Of a DNA stretch of 64,000 nt, positions 7,621 through 16,888 are shown in pieces (the stretch's first letter is position 1; each line of letters opens with the position of its first letter). The notes under the pieces were generated by a model. The model had not been told where the DNA came from, ran no database searches, and worked only from the letters and a program-made list of their open reading frames with translations. The DNA is from Caulobacter vibrioides OR37 (GTDB lineage Bacteria > Pseudomonadota > Alphaproteobacteria > Caulobacterales > Caulobacteraceae): assembly GCF_000372645.1 (NCBI RefSeq), contig NZ_APMP01000022.1, forward strand, positions 1 to 64,000, written 5' to 3'. A program made the position numbers and the translations under genes.

Positions 7621-8769
7621 ATGGCCCTCGATCTGGAAACCCGCGAGCAGTTGATCGACACGGTGGCGCGCTTCGTGGCCGAGCGGCTGCGGCCGATCGA
7701 GGCCCAGGTCGCCGAGAACGACGCCGTTCCAGCCGACGTGATCGAAGAGATGAAGGGCCTGGGCCTGTTTGGCCTCTCCATTCCCGAAGAGTACGGCGGT
7801 CTCGGCCTCGACATGGAGGAAGAGGTGCTGGTGGCCATCGAGCTGGGTCGCGCCTCGCCGGCCTTCCGCTCGGTCTTCGGCACCAATGTCGGCATCGGCA
7901 GCCAGGGTCTGGTGATGTTCGGCGACGACGCCCAGAAGGCGAAGTGGCTGCCGGGCATCGCCTCGGGCGAGATCATCACCTCCTTCGCCCTGACCGAGCC
8001 GGAAGCCGGGTCCGATAGCGCCGCGGTGCAGACCCGGGCCGCGCGGGACGGCGACTTTTACGTGCTGAACGGCGCCAAGCGCTACATCACCAACGCCGGC
8101 AAGGCGTCGCTATTCACGGTGATGGCCCGCACCAATCCGGACGTGAAGGGCGGCGGCGGGGTCTCGGCCTTTCTCGTGCCGCGCGACCTGCCGGGTCTCT
8201 CCGTCGGCAAGCCCGAGAAGAAGATGGGCCAGCAGGGCGCCCATATTCACGATGTCACCTTCGACCATGTGCGCGTGCCGGTCGAGAACCGGTTGGGCGA
8301 GGAGGGCGAGGGCTTCAAGGTCGCCATGCAGGTGCTGGACCGCGGACGCCTGCACATCGCCGCCGTTTGCGTGGGCGTGGCCGAGCGGCTGATCGCCGAC
8401 TGCGTGGCCTATGCCAGCGAGCGCAAGCAGTTCGGACAGCCCATCGCCAGCTTCCAACTGATCCAGGCGATGATCGCCGACAGCAAGACCGAGGCTCTGG
8501 CCGCCAAGGCCTTGGTTCTCGACGCCGCCCGAAAGCGCGACGCTGGCGCCAATGTCACCTTGGAAGCGGCGGCGTCGAAGCTGTTCGCCTCCGAAATGGT
8601 GGGCCGCGTGGCCGACCGGGCCGTGCAGGTGTTCGGCGGCGCGGGTTATGTCGCCGACTACGGGATCGAACGGCTGTATCGCGACGTCCGCATCTTCCGG
8701 ATCTACGAAGGCACCAGCCAGGTCCAGCAACTGGTGATCGCTCGCGAGACCCTCAAGCGCGGGGGATAG
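7621..8769 (+). CDS. acyl-CoA dehydrogenase
   Basis: A 382-residue FAD-dependent acyl-CoA dehydrogenase that oxidises an acyl-CoA to the trans-2-enoyl-CoA and passes electrons to ETF. Signature 1 (FALTEPEAGSDSAAVQT) and signature 2 (QVFGGAGYVADYGIERLYRDV) are both present, and the catalytic base is expected at the glutamate of IYEGTSQVQQ near residue 363, as in short- and medium-chain enzymes. The ATG at 7621 follows GGGAGA by a normal distance; the long open frame running back into the permease gene is not coding. It is monocistronic here, so the chain length or branched substrate cannot be deduced. Confidence 0.92.
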   Translation: MALDLETREQLIDTVARFVAERLRPIEAQVAENDAVPADVIEEMKGLGLFGLSIPEEYGGLGLDMEEEVLVAIELGRASPAFRSVFGTNVGIGSQGLVMFGDDAQKAKWLPGIASGEIITSFALTEPEAGSDSAAVQTRAARDGDFYVLNGAKRYITNAGKASLFTVMARTNPDVKGGGGVSAFLVPRDLPGLSVGKPEKKMGQQGAHIHDVTFDHVRVPVENRLGEEGEGFKVAMQVLDRGRLHIAAVCVGVAERLIADCVAYASERKQFGQPIASFQLIQAMIADSKTEALAAKALVLDAARKRDAGANVTLEAAASKLFASEMVGRVADRAVQVFGGAGYVADYGIERLYRDVRIFRIYEGTSQVQQLVIARETLKRGG

Positions 8770-9072
8770 GTCCGTTCCGCGCCGCGTTGAACAAGTCTCG
8801 ACGCGGACGACCGAGCGGTGGGAATCCTTTCCCGTGATTTTCGACTGCGGTCGAATGTCGCGAAGCGTCGGATTGGGCGTGGTGCGGCTAGATGTCGCAT
8901 TCCACAACAAATACGGACCTCTCTCCAGGGTTAAAGCGTCGGATTTCATTTGACGAACCTTGGGTGGAATGGTGGGCGTATGCGGCATACTGTCACTCGC
9001 GGAACGTGAATATTTAAGCCGTCGTTAAACATCCCATCCGAGCCTCGCCGTGGGCTTCGAAAGGAATGGGTG
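8770..9072. other. intergenic region before mcpB
   Basis: This 303-base gap holds no open frame with coding features. A weak inverted repeat (CCGCGT...ACGCGG) follows the acyl-CoA dehydrogenase stop and lacks a U-run. The right end holds the CtrA-type box described separately, so the mcpB promoter is here. Confidence 0.6.
9014..9028 (+). promoter_or_regulatory. CtrA-type binding box (TTAA-N7-TTAA)
   Basis: TTAA at 9014-9017 and TTAA at 9025-9028 are separated by exactly seven bases, a perfect match to the full CtrA recognition site of Caulobacterales. It lies 45 bases before the mcpB start, a position that fits activation of a cell-cycle controlled chemotaxis promoter. Confidence 0.75.
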
Positions 9073-10695
9073 ATGGGTCCGGATCACGCGATCGGCGAGC
9101 GAGTGGCGTTCATGGGATTGGACGACAAGGCGCGCGGAGCCCTGCGTGACTTGCAACCCGTCATTCACAAGACCATCGGCAAGGCGCTGGACGCCTTCTA
9201 CGCCCGGGTGCGGGTCACGCCCGAGACAAGCCGCTTCTTTTCGGATGAGAGCCATATGCGGGCGGCTTCCGGCCGTCAGCAGTCGCACTGGCATGTGATC
9301 GCGCGCGCGGACTTCGACCAGACCTATGTCGACGCGGTCCGCGCGATCGGTCAGACCCACGCCCGGATCGGCCTGGAGCCGCGCTGGTATATCGGCGGCT
9401 ACGCTTTGGTCAGCGAGCAACTGATCCGCGCGGTGATCGACGAGCAGTGGCCCAGGGGCTTCATCGCCAAAGGCGACGCGGCCAAGGCGGGCGAGTCGCT
9501 GAGCGCCCTGATCAAGGCGGTCCTGCTGGACATGGACTTCGCCATTTCGATCTATCTGGAGACGATCGAGCAAGAGCGTCAGCGCCTGGAAGCTCAGCGC
9601 CGCGAGAACGAGGCGGATCAGGCTCAGATGGTGTCGGCCCTCGGCGAGGCGCTGGATCGTCTGGCGCGCGGAGACCTCGCGGGGCGTTTGAACGTCGAGG
9701 TCAAACCGGAATTCCAGAAGTTGAAGGATGACTTCAACAACGCCGCCTCGATCCTCGAACAGGCGATGACGCGGGTCGCCGAAGCCACCGACGGCATTCG
9801 GTCCGGCGCCGACGAGATCAGCAGCGCCGCCGACGACCTTTCCCGGCGCACCGAACAGCAGGCCGCCAGCCTGGAAGAAACCGCCGCGGCGCTGGACGAG
9901 ATCACCTCGACCATTCGCCGCTCGGCCGATGGGGCCAAGCAGGCTCAGGATGTCGTCGCCGGCGCCAAGGCCGAGGCCGAGAAGTCGGGCGTCGTGGTCG
10001 ATCAGGCCGTCGCCGCGATGGGCGAGATTGAAACCAGCTCGCGCGAGATCGGCAACATCATCGGGGTCATCGACGAGATCGCCTTCCAGACCAACCTCTT
10101 GGCCTTGAACGCCGGGGTCGAGGCGGCGCGGGCCGGCGAGGCGGGCCGAGGCTTCGCGGTGGTGGCTCAAGAGGTGCGGGCCCTGGCCCAGCGCTCGGCC
10201 GAGGCCGCCAAGGAAATCAAGACCCTGATCGGCGCTTCGACCCGACAGGTCGGCGCCGGCGTGGAGCTGGTCGGTCAGACCGGCGAGGCGCTGCGCGGGA
10301 TCGTTTCGAAGGTGGCCGAGATCGACGACCTGATCGTCCAAATCTCGTCCTCGGCCCAGCAGCAGGCCCAAGGCCTCAACGAGGTGAACACCGCCGTCAA
10401 TCAGATGGACCAGGTCACCCAGCAGAACGCCGCCATGGTGGAGCAGACGACCGCCGCGACCCATTCGCTGAAGGGGCAAACCGCCGAACTGATCAAGCAG
10501 GTGTCCGCGTTCACGATTTCGGCGACCTCGCGGGCGGTGTCGCCGAGGCGCGATCCGGCTCCCGCGCCGGCGGCCGAGCGTCCCAGTCCGTCCCCGGTGG
10601 AACGCGCCGCGCCTCGCCAGCGTGTCGCGGCGTCGAGCGCGCGCGGCGGCGTCGCGGTCGCGGCGGCGGCCCCTAACGAATGGGAAGAATTCTAA
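9073..10695 (+). CDS. mcpB: soluble globin-coupled methyl-accepting chemotaxis protein
   Basis: A 540-residue cytoplasmic chemoreceptor without membrane segments. Residues about 1-160 are a protoglobin-type haem sensor; the histidine in [20 protein letters not shown] is the expected proximal haem ligand. A HAMP-like linker follows ([25 protein letters not shown]). The rest is a methyl-accepting signalling domain with the hairpin tip [20 protein letters not shown]. The last residues are NEWEEF, a W-x-x-F tail of the kind that docks CheR/CheB. It corresponds in position and type to C. crescentus McpB, a ClpX-dependent unstable soluble receptor. ATG 9073 is preferred over GTG 9070 because AAGGAA at 9061-9066 is then well spaced. 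Oxygen sensing is the likely role. Confidence 0.9.
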   Translation: MGPDHAIGERVAFMGLDDKARGALRDLQPVIHKTIGKALDAFYARVRVTPETSRFFSDESHMRAASGRQQSHWHVIARADFDQTYVDAVRAIGQTHARIGLEPRWYIGGYALVSEQLIRAVIDEQWPRGFIAKGDAAKAGESLSALIKAVLLDMDFAISIYLETIEQERQRLEAQRRENEADQAQMVSALGEALDRLARGDLAGRLNVEVKPEFQKLKDDFNNAASILEQAMTRVAEATDGIRSGADEISSAADDLSRRTEQQAASLEETAAALDEITSTIRRSADGAKQAQDVVAGAKAEAEKSGVVVDQAVAAMGEIETSSREIGNIIGVIDEIAFQTNLLALNAGVEAARAGEAGRGFAVVAQEVRALAQRSAEAAKEIKTLIGASTRQVGAGVELVGQTGEALRGIVSKVAEIDDLIVQISSSAQQQAQGLNEVNTAVNQMDQVTQQNAAMVEQTTAATHSLKGQTAELIKQVSAFTISATSRAVSPRRDPAPAPAAERPSPSPVERAAPRQRVAASSARGGVAVAAAAPNEWEEF

Positions 10696-10743
10696 GGTCC
10701 GGGCGCCGGAGATTCCGCATGTCAGGCGCGCTCCAGACAGCAG

Positions 10744-10782
10744 AACGCCCCCGCCGACCAGGTCGACGAGGGCGTTGTGTTT
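10744..10782. terminator. bidirectional terminator between mcpB and antisense gene
   Basis: AACGCCC pairs with GGGCGTT, with GACC/GGTC nested inside, and GTGTTT follows on the + strand. It lies between the convergent ends of mcpB and the small exported-protein gene. Confidence 0.6.
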
Positions 10783-10802
10783 CCCCCGATCGGAAGAGAC
10801 GC

Positions 10803-11114
10803 TTACGCGCCGCCCGGGAAGCGGAACGGAACCTTCACCGTGCCGGTCTTGGCGCCCATCGGCAGCTTTTCGGCGATGCACATCGCGGCCTTGTCGAAGC
10901 CCTTGCCGGCGGCGCTGTTGTCGACGACCTTGCAGTCCGACAGCTTGCCGTTCTCGGCGTTGCATTCCAGCATCACTTGCGCGGCGTCGCGCGTGTTGGC
11001 GAACTGCTGCAAGCAACGGCCCATTTGATCTTCGAAACCGCCGGCGGCCGAAGCGGCCTGGGCGACGAAAAAGCTGCCAGCGACTCCCGCGGCAATAGCG
11101 ATCGGATATTTCAT
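10803..11114 (-). CDS. small exported protein of unknown function
   Basis: A 103-residue protein with a clear Sec signal peptide ([22 protein letters not shown], cleavage near residue 24). The mature part has four cysteines ([31 protein letters not shown]), which could form two periplasmic disulfides. The ending [12 protein letters not shown] resembles the last strand of TonB-C-like domains, so a small envelope-associated role is possible, but no family is firmly recognised. The ATG at 11114 has AGGAGC upstream. It lies between the two chemoreceptor genes on the opposite strand, as an unknown gene does in C. crescentus. Confidence 0.75.
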   Translation of the reverse strand: MKYPIAIAAGVAGSFFVAQAASAAGGFEDQMGRCLQQFANTRDAAQVMLECNAENGKLSDCKVVDNSAAGKGFDKAAMCIAEKLPMGAKTGTVKVPFRFPGGA

Positions 11115-11459
11115 CCCGCTGCTCCTAGTAAAAGTTTTCCGTCCGGCGGACGACGCGTCAACTGGACGCATCAGCAACTTCTCAGGAGCGAGTTAAAAGA
11201 ATCTGATCGGATAGATGATATTCCGAATTTACTTAATGGTAACCATGAACAGGTTGTCGGAGCGGTCCCACTTCGCGCGAGATTCTATATAGATTCTCCG
11301 TACTCTGACCTGCGACCAATTGCCCTTATCTGGACGTCCGGAGCACTTCTCGCGAAATCGGCTTTAACCAAGTCAGAGTCTGTTAGGACTCTATCGGGAA
11401 TATCTCGCTTCAGTTTCGCGATCCGTGCGCACGGATCGCTGGTTGGAGGGGACCTCGCG
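11115..11459. other. divergent intergenic region before mcpA
   Basis: A 345-base gap with lower GC than its surroundings that carries the promoters for mcpA and for the small exported-protein gene. TTAACC at 11364-11369 is a single CtrA-like half site; no second half is found at the right spacing. GGAGGGG at 11445-11451 is the ribosome site of mcpA. Confidence 0.5.
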
Positions 11460-13430
11460 ATGAAACGGCTCCGTCTCGTCGATTTACCGTTGATCATCAA
11501 GATCGGCTTCGCGCCGGCTTTCGCGCTGCTCATGCTGGCCTTGATGGCGGGCGGAGCGGTCATTGTTCAGAAAAGCCAATCCGCGGCTTTGAAGCAGGTC
11601 GTTGAAAACGACATGCGCGAGAATATGGCGATCCAAAAGATCTCCAAGCGCATCTCCAACATCAATGGCGAACTCTACACGGTCCTGACGCACAAGGCCG
11701 GCAACATCGACGTCGCCAAGAACGACGCGCGCATGGCCGCGGTGCTCAGCGAGACGGACGCGGTGAAGAAGGAGCTCACCGCTCTGAAGGCCAAGCTTCC
11801 GGCCGAGGAACAGCCCAAGATCGCCGAACTGATCAAGCAGCTCGACGAATGCCGCAGCGCGATCGACACGGTCAGCGGCATGATCGGCGTCGACTTCAAC
11901 ATGGCCGTCGGGTTCATCGCTCCGTTCGAGGAGCAGTACGCCAAGATGACCGGCACGCTGGATCAGGTCGTGGCCGCCGCCAACAAGCGCGTCGAGGCCG
12001 AGACCGCCAAGCGTCAGGCCGAGGCCACCGCCGCGATGAGCGTCACGATCGTGCTGTCGCTGATCACCCTGGGCGCCGTCGCCGGCCTGGCCTGGATCAC
12101 GGTGATGACGACCCGCAAGTCGATCAACGACATCGCCGCCGCCACCGACAAGCTGTCGAAGGGCGACAACACCATCGATCTGGAACGCATGAGCCGCGGC
12201 GACGAACTGGGCGCCATTGTTTCGGCCCTGAAGGTCTTCCGCGACAACCAACTGCATCTGGAGCGGCTGCGCGCCGAGCAGGAGAAGACGGCCGCCCTCA
12301 CCGCCGACGAGCGTCGCGCCAAGGAAGCCGCCGCCGCCGCCGCCGCGCAGGAGGCCGCCACGGTCGTCAGCAACCTGGCCCAGGGCCTGGAGAAGCTGGC
12401 CCAGGGCGACCTCACCTTCCGCGTGACCGCCGATTTCCCCGGCGACTACCGCAAGCTGAAGGACGACTTTAACGCCGCGATGGGATCTCTGCAGGAGACG
12501 ATGAAGGTCATCGCCGCCTCCACCGACGGCCTGCGCACCGGCGCCGACGAGATCGCCCACGCCTCCGACGACCTGTCGCGCCGCACCGAACAGCAGGCCG
12601 CCAGCCTCGAAGAGACCGCCGCCGCCCTCGACGAGCTGACCGCCACCGTGCGTCGCACGGCCTCGGGCGCCCGCCAAGCCTCCGACGTCGTCTCCACCAC
12701 GCGCGGCGAAGCGACGCATAGCGGCCAGGTCGTGCACCAGGCAGTCTCGGCCATGGGCGAAATCGAAAACTCGTCCAAGCAGATCAGCCAGATCATCGGG
12801 GTCATCGACGAAATCGCCTTCCAGACCAACCTCTTGGCTCTGAACGCCGGCGTCGAGGCCGCCCGCGCGGGCGAGGCCGGTCGCGGCTTCGCGGTCGTCG
12901 CTCAGGAAGTGCGCGCCCTGGCGCAGCGCTCGGCCGAGGCGGCCAAGGAGATCAAGGCCCTGATCTCCAGCTCGACCCAGCAGGTCAGCCAGGGCGTCAG
13001 CCTGGTCGGCCAGACGGGCGAGGCTCTGCAGCGGATCGTGGCGAAGGTCGGCGAGATCGACGCCCTGGTCACCGAGATCGCGGCTTCGGCCGCCGAGCAG
13101 GCGACCGGTCTGAATGAAGTGAACACCGCGGTGAACCAGATGGATCAGGTCACCCAGCAGAACGCCGCCATGGTCGAGCAGTCGACCGCCGCGACGCACT
13201 CGCTGAAGGGTGAAACCGCCGAGCTGGTCCGCCTGATGGCCCGCTTCCAAGTCGGCGGGTCCTCGTCCTACAGCCGCCCGGCGGTCGCCGACGCGGCCCA
13301 GCACGCCCCGGCGCGCAACCCGGTGGCCGAGCAGCAGGCTCGTCTGAACGCCTTCGCCCGTCCCGGGCGGACCAGTGGTTCGGCGGCGGTCGCTCAGGCC
13401 CCCGCCACGGATGGTTGGGAGGAATTCTGA
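11460..13430 (+). CDS. mcpA: methyl-accepting chemotaxis protein McpA
   Basis: A 656-residue transmembrane chemoreceptor. The first membrane helix is at about residues 13-37, followed by a periplasmic helical sensor of about 150 residues and a second helix around residues 195-220. A HAMP domain comes next ([29 protein letters not shown]), then a second HAMP-like element ([13 protein letters not shown]) and a signalling domain with the tip [20 protein letters not shown]. The protein ends DGWEEF, the same tail as McpB. The ATG at 11460 has GGAGGGG eight bases upstream. Its stop overlaps the next gene's start (TGATG), so it leads the che operon, as mcpA does in C. crescentus. The ligand is unknown. 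Confidence 0.95.
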   Translation: MKRLRLVDLPLIIKIGFAPAFALLMLALMAGGAVIVQKSQSAALKQVVENDMRENMAIQKISKRISNINGELYTVLTHKAGNIDVAKNDARMAAVLSETDAVKKELTALKAKLPAEEQPKIAELIKQLDECRSAIDTVSGMIGVDFNMAVGFIAPFEEQYAKMTGTLDQVVAAANKRVEAETAKRQAEATAAMSVTIVLSLITLGAVAGLAWITVMTTRKSINDIAAATDKLSKGDNTIDLERMSRGDELGAIVSALKVFRDNQLHLERLRAEQEKTAALTADERRAKEAAAAAAAQEAATVVSNLAQGLEKLAQGDLTFRVTADFPGDYRKLKDDFNAAMGSLQETMKVIAASTDGLRTGADEIAHASDDLSRRTEQQAASLEETAAALDELTATVRRTASGARQASDVVSTTRGEATHSGQVVHQAVSAMGEIENSSKQISQIIGVIDEIAFQTNLLALNAGVEAARAGEAGRGFAVVAQEVRALAQRSAEAAKEIKALISSSTQQVSQGVSLVGQTGEALQRIVAKVGEIDALVTEIAASAAEQATGLNEVNTAVNQMDQVTQQNAAMVEQSTAATHSLKGETAELVRLMARFQVGGSSSYSRPAVADAAQHAPARNPVAEQQARLNAFARPGRTSGSAAVAQAPATDGWEEF

Positions 13431-13714
13431 TGGCCGCCATCGCGCTGCCTGAAAACCTGGACCTCAAGGCCGCCGCGCCTCTGAAGGCGGCTCTCGTCGA
13501 GCGGCGAGGCGCCGCGATCGAGATCGAGGCGGACAAGGTGCGCCGCCTGGGGGGGCTTTGCCTCCAGGTGCTTCTCGCGGGCCGCAAGGCCTGGGAGCAG
13601 GACGGCCAAGTGTTTTCCATCAAGGGGCCGTCGGAGGCCTTCGTCGAAACCATCCGTCTATTCGGCGCCGAAGGGGCGCTCCTCTCGGCGGAATTCCAAG
13701 GAGCTGAATCGTGA
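13430..13714 (+). CDS. cheX: STAS-domain protein (CheX of Caulobacter cluster I)
   Basis: A 94-residue single STAS domain, the fold of anti-sigma factor antagonists. The strand/helix pattern ALPENLDLKAAAPLKAAL, IEIEADKVRRLGGLCLQVLL and FSIKGPSEAFVETIRLFG fits. At the place where antagonists carry a phosphorylatable serine (D-S-x-G) this protein has RLGGLC, so phosphorylation there is not possible and it more likely acts by protein binding. In C. crescentus the gene at this position is called cheX; it is not the CheX phosphatase family of Thermotoga. Start ATG 13430 overlaps the mcpA stop; its own stop overlaps the next GTG. Confidence 0.82.
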   Translation: MAAIALPENLDLKAAAPLKAALVERRGAAIEIEADKVRRLGGLCLQVLLAGRKAWEQDGQVFSIKGPSEAFVETIRLFGAEGALLSAEFQGAES

Positions 13715-14076
13715 CGCAGACGATTCTCACGGTCGATGATTCCCGGACCATGCGGGACATGCTGCGCATGGCCCTCGCCGGCGCCGGCTTCAATGTGGTC
13801 GAGGCCGTGGACGGCGAGCACGGTCTCGAAGTCCTGTCGGCCCATCGTCCGGACGTGATCATCACGGACATCAACATGCCCAAGCTGGACGGCTTCGGTT
13901 TCATCGAGGCGGTGCGCGTCGACGACGACTACCGCGCCATCCCGATCCTGGTCCTGACCACGGAAAGCGATCCGGCCAAGAAGCAGCGGGCCCGCGAAGC
14001 CGGGGCCACCGGCTGGATCGTCAAGCCGTTCAACCCGGAAAAGCTGGTCGAAGCCATTCGCCGGGTCGCCGCCTGA
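13711..14076 (+). CDS. cheY: chemotaxis response regulator CheYI
   Basis: A 121-residue single receiver domain. The acidic pair is at residues 9-10 (TVDDSRTM), the phosphoacceptor is Asp53 (ITDINMPKLDG), and the threonine and lysine switch residues lie in LVLTTES and IVKPFNPEKL. Phosphorylated by CheA, it is expected to bind the flagellar motor switch or to act as a phosphate sink. The start is GTG at 13711, overlapping the STAS gene stop (GTGA), which supports translational coupling. This is the most canonical of the three CheY proteins in the cluster. Confidence 0.93.
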   Translation: MTQTILTVDDSRTMRDMLRMALAGAGFNVVEAVDGEHGLEVLSAHRPDVIITDINMPKLDGFGFIEAVRVDDDYRAIPILVLTTESDPAKKQRAREAGATGWIVKPFNPEKLVEAIRRVAA

Positions 14077-14146
14077 GGCTGATCAAGGCGGGGCTTCGGC
14101 GCCGCTGATGAATACTCGTTGTTAGACGCAATTGGGACGTGCCGGA

Positions 14147-16417
14147 ATGGACGAGCTAGAGGCCATCAAGGTCACCTTCTTCCAGGAATGCGAGGAGCTC
14201 CTCGCCGACCTCGAAGGCGGTCTCTTGGCCATGCAGGAAGGGGCCGGCGACCTCGAGACCGTCAACGCCGTGTTCCGCGCCGTCCACTCGATCAAGGGCG
14301 GCGCCGGGGCCTTCGGCCTCGAGCCGCTGGTCCGGTTCGCGCACGTGTTCGAGACCCTGCTGGACGCCGTGCGCGGCGGCTCGGTGCCCAATACGGTCGA
14401 GCTGGCCGCCGTCCTTCTGCGCGCGTCCGACATCCTGGCCGACCACGTGAGCGCCGCGCGGGGACTGGGCGACGTCGACATGGCCGCCTCGGCCGCCATG
14501 GCCGCCGAGCTTGAGCAATGGACCGACCCCAACGCCGCTCCGGCCGCCGCGTCCGCGCCGGCCCCGGCCGTGCCGGTCGCCGAGGACGTCCCGCCCGCCG
14601 TGGTCGCCGATGACGACGCGCTGGAGGACGACGATCTGGGCTTCGTCTTCGTGCCGCAGACCATCACGGTCGAGGCCCAGGCCGCGGACGCCGAGCTGAT
14701 CCCGAGCAATGTCTGGACGGTGTCGATCCGTCCGAAGTCGGATCTTTATCGCAAGGCCAACGAAACGGCCCTGCTGCTGCGCGAGCTGAACCGCCTGGGT
14801 CCGATCAAGGCGACGCTGGACGACAGCGCCTTGCCGCCGCTGGAAAGCCTGGACCCCGAAGCCGCCTACGTCACCTGGAGCGTGCGCGTCGAGACCGACG
14901 AGGACGAAGCCGCGATTCGCGAGGTCTTCGAATTCGTCGACGGCGACTGCGAGCTCGAGATTTCTCGCGGCGAAGGCTCCGTCGATCAGGCCATGGCCGC
15001 CTTGCTGACGGTCGCCGAGAGCGCTCCGGCCGTCGAGCCCGCCGCGCCGGCTCCGGTCGAGATCGCGCCTCCGGCCCCCGTGGCCGAGGTCGCCGTCGCG
15101 CCGCCCGCGGCCGAGCCGCCCAAGCCCGCCGCTCCCGCCGCCCCTCCCGCGGCCGCGCCGGCGGCCCAGAAGGCCACGCCCGTCGAAGTGCCAGGCCCTG
15201 GCCAATCGGTCATCCGCGTCGATCCCGAGCGTATCGATCGCCTGATCGACCTCGTCGGCGAGCTGGTCATCAACCAAGCCATGCTGGCCCAGCGGGTCGG
15301 CGAATACGGCATCGCCCCGTCCTCGAACCTGGCCATGGGTCTGGATGAGCTGGAGCAGCTCACCCGCGAGATCCAGGACAGCGTGATGGCCATCCGCGCC
15401 CAGCCGGTTAAGTCGGTGTTCCAGCGGATGCCGCGCCTGGTCCGCGAAGTCGCCAACATGACGGGCAAGCAGGCCCGCCTGGTGATGGACGGCGAGAACA
15501 CCGAGGTCGACAAGACGGTCATCGAGCGTCTGTCCGACCCGATCACCCACATGCTGCGCAACGCCATCGACCACGGGCTGGAAAGCCCCGAGGAGCGCAA
15601 GGCGGCCGGCAAGAATCCCGAAGGCGTCGTGCGCCTGGCCGCGTTGCACCGCAGCGGTCGGATCGTCATCGAGGTCTCCGACGACGGCAAGGGCATCAAC
15701 CGCGAGCGCGTCTTCTCGATCGCGGTCAAGAAGGGCCTGATCACGCCGGACCTGCAGCTGTCCGACGAAGAGATCGACAACCTGATCTTCCTTCCCGGCT
15801 TCTCGACCGCCGACAAGATTTCCGACGTGTCCGGCCGCGGCGTGGGCATGGACGTGGTCAAGCGCTCGGTGCAGGCCCTGGGCGGCCGCATTTCGATCGC
15901 CTCGCGTCCGGGGCAGGGCTCGACCTTCACCCTCAGCCTGCCCCTGACCCTGGCCGTTCTCGACGGCATGGTGGTCGACGTGGCGGGCGAGACCCTGGTC
16001 GTGCCGCTGGCCGCCATCGTCGAGAGCCTGCGTCCGAAGCCGGAGGAAGTGCGTCCGCTGGGTCCGGTGGGTTCGGTGCTGGCGGTTCGCGACAGCTTCG
16101 TGCCGCTGATCGATGTCGGCCTGACCCTGGGCTATCGCGAACAGAGCCCGCACCCGACCGACGGCGTCGTGCTTCTGGTCGAGGGCGAGGACGGCTCGCG
16201 CGCCGCCCTGGTGGCCGACGCCATCCACGGCCAGCGCCAGGTCGTCATCAAGTCGCTGGAGCAGAACTACCAGCAGGTCGAGGGCGTCGCCGCCGCGACC
16301 ATCCTGGGCGACGGCCGCGTCGCGCTGATCCTCGACGTGGACGCCACCATCGCGATGCGTCGCCGGGAAGGCGGCGCGCCTCGCCCCACCGAGCCCGCTC
16401 TCATCGCCGCGGAGTAA
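14147..16417 (+). CDS. cheA: chemotaxis histidine kinase CheA
   Basis: A 756-residue CheA. Domain P1 (HPt) carries His47 in VHSIKGGAGAFG, the autophosphorylation site. A middle segment (about residues 185-285) may be a degenerate P2 or a second domain, and an alanine-proline rich linker follows at about 288-345. P3 dimerisation (RIDRLIDLVGELVINQAML), the P4 ATPase (N box MLRNAIDHGLESPEER, DDGKGINRERV, GRGVGMDVV and GQGSTFTLSLPLTLA) and the P5 CheW-like domain complete it. ATG 14147 is preceded by GGA close by and matches the family start. It takes signal from McpA/McpB through CheW and phosphorylates the CheY and CheB proteins of this operon. Confidence 0.96.
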   Translation: MDELEAIKVTFFQECEELLADLEGGLLAMQEGAGDLETVNAVFRAVHSIKGGAGAFGLEPLVRFAHVFETLLDAVRGGSVPNTVELAAVLLRASDILADHVSAARGLGDVDMAASAAMAAELEQWTDPNAAPAAASAPAPAVPVAEDVPPAVVADDDALEDDDLGFVFVPQTITVEAQAADAELIPSNVWTVSIRPKSDLYRKANETALLLRELNRLGPIKATLDDSALPPLESLDPEAAYVTWSVRVETDEDEAAIREVFEFVDGDCELEISRGEGSVDQAMAALLTVAESAPAVEPAAPAPVEIAPPAPVAEVAVAPPAAEPPKPAAPAAPPAAAPAAQKATPVEVPGPGQSVIRVDPERIDRLIDLVGELVINQAMLAQRVGEYGIAPSSNLAMGLDELEQLTREIQDSVMAIRAQPVKSVFQRMPRLVREVANMTGKQARLVMDGENTEVDKTVIERLSDPITHMLRNAIDHGLESPEERKAAGKNPEGVVRLAALHRSGRIVIEVSDDGKGINRERVFSIAVKKGLITPDLQLSDEEIDNLIFLPGFSTADKISDVSGRGVGMDVVKRSVQALGGRISIASRPGQGSTFTLSLPLTLAVLDGMVVDVAGETLVVPLAAIVESLRPKPEEVRPLGPVGSVLAVRDSFVPLIDVGLTLGYREQSPHPTDGVVLLVEGEDGSRAALVADAIHGQRQVVIKSLEQNYQQVEGVAAATILGDGRVALILDVDATIAMRRREGGAPRPTEPALIAAE

Positions 16418-16420
16418 GTC

Positions 16421-16888
16421 ATGACCGACCATGCCACCGCCACCGGCGCTGACCGCCGGGAACTGATTTCCTTCCGCGTGGGCGAGCAGGAATACTGCGT
16501 CGACATCATGGCCGTTCGCGAGATCCGCGGCTGGAGCCCGGCGACCGTGCTTCCGCAGTCGCCCAGCTTCATGCGCGGCGTCATCAACCTGCGCGGCGCG
16601 GTCCTGCCGATCATGGACCTGGCGGCGCGCCTGGGCATGTCGGTGATCGAACCGACCGTCCGCAGCGTCTTCATCGTGGTCAAGGCCGGCGACCGCACGG
16701 TCGGTCTGCTGGTCGACGCGGTGTCCGACATCCTGTCGATCAATGACGGCATGATCCAGCCGACCCCCGACATGGCCTGCGACGCCGTCCGCAACTTCGT
16801 GCGCGGCATCATCTCGATCGAGGGTCGCATGATCAGCGAGATCTCGCTGGACCGCATCCTGCCGGAACGCGAGGCCATGGCCGCCTGA
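16421..16888 (+). CDS. cheW: chemotaxis adaptor CheW
   Basis: A 155-residue SH3-like CheW adaptor that links CheA to chemoreceptors. Typical blocks are [47 protein letters not shown] and [14 protein letters not shown]. It starts three bases after the cheA stop and its own stop overlaps the cheR start (ATGA-type overlap at 16885-16890), in keeping with operon expression. Nothing unusual is seen apart from a short polar N-terminal extension. Confidence 0.95.
   Translation: MTDHATATGADRRELISFRVGEQEYCVDIMAVREIRGWSPATVLPQSPSFMRGVINLRGAVLPIMDLAARLGMSVIEPTVRSVFIVVKAGDRTVGLLVDAVSDILSINDGMIQPTPDMACDAVRNFVRGIISIEGRMISEISLDRILPEREAMAA

Noticed and set aside
11364..11386. Possible CtrA box upstream of mcpA
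   Set aside because: Only one half (TTAACC) is present; the next TTAG is 19 bases away, not 11, so it does not fit the full site.
10680..11459. N-terminal extension of the mcpA frame by about 260 codons
   Set aside because: The frame passes antisense through the small exported-protein gene and through low-GC DNA; a strong ribosome site precedes ATG 11460, which starts at the first membrane helix.
14156..16432. Very long open frame antisense to cheA (over 750 codons)
   Set aside because: It is a composition artefact of high-GC codon use; the translation is rich in G, R, H and D with no domain, while the sense strand gives a full CheA.
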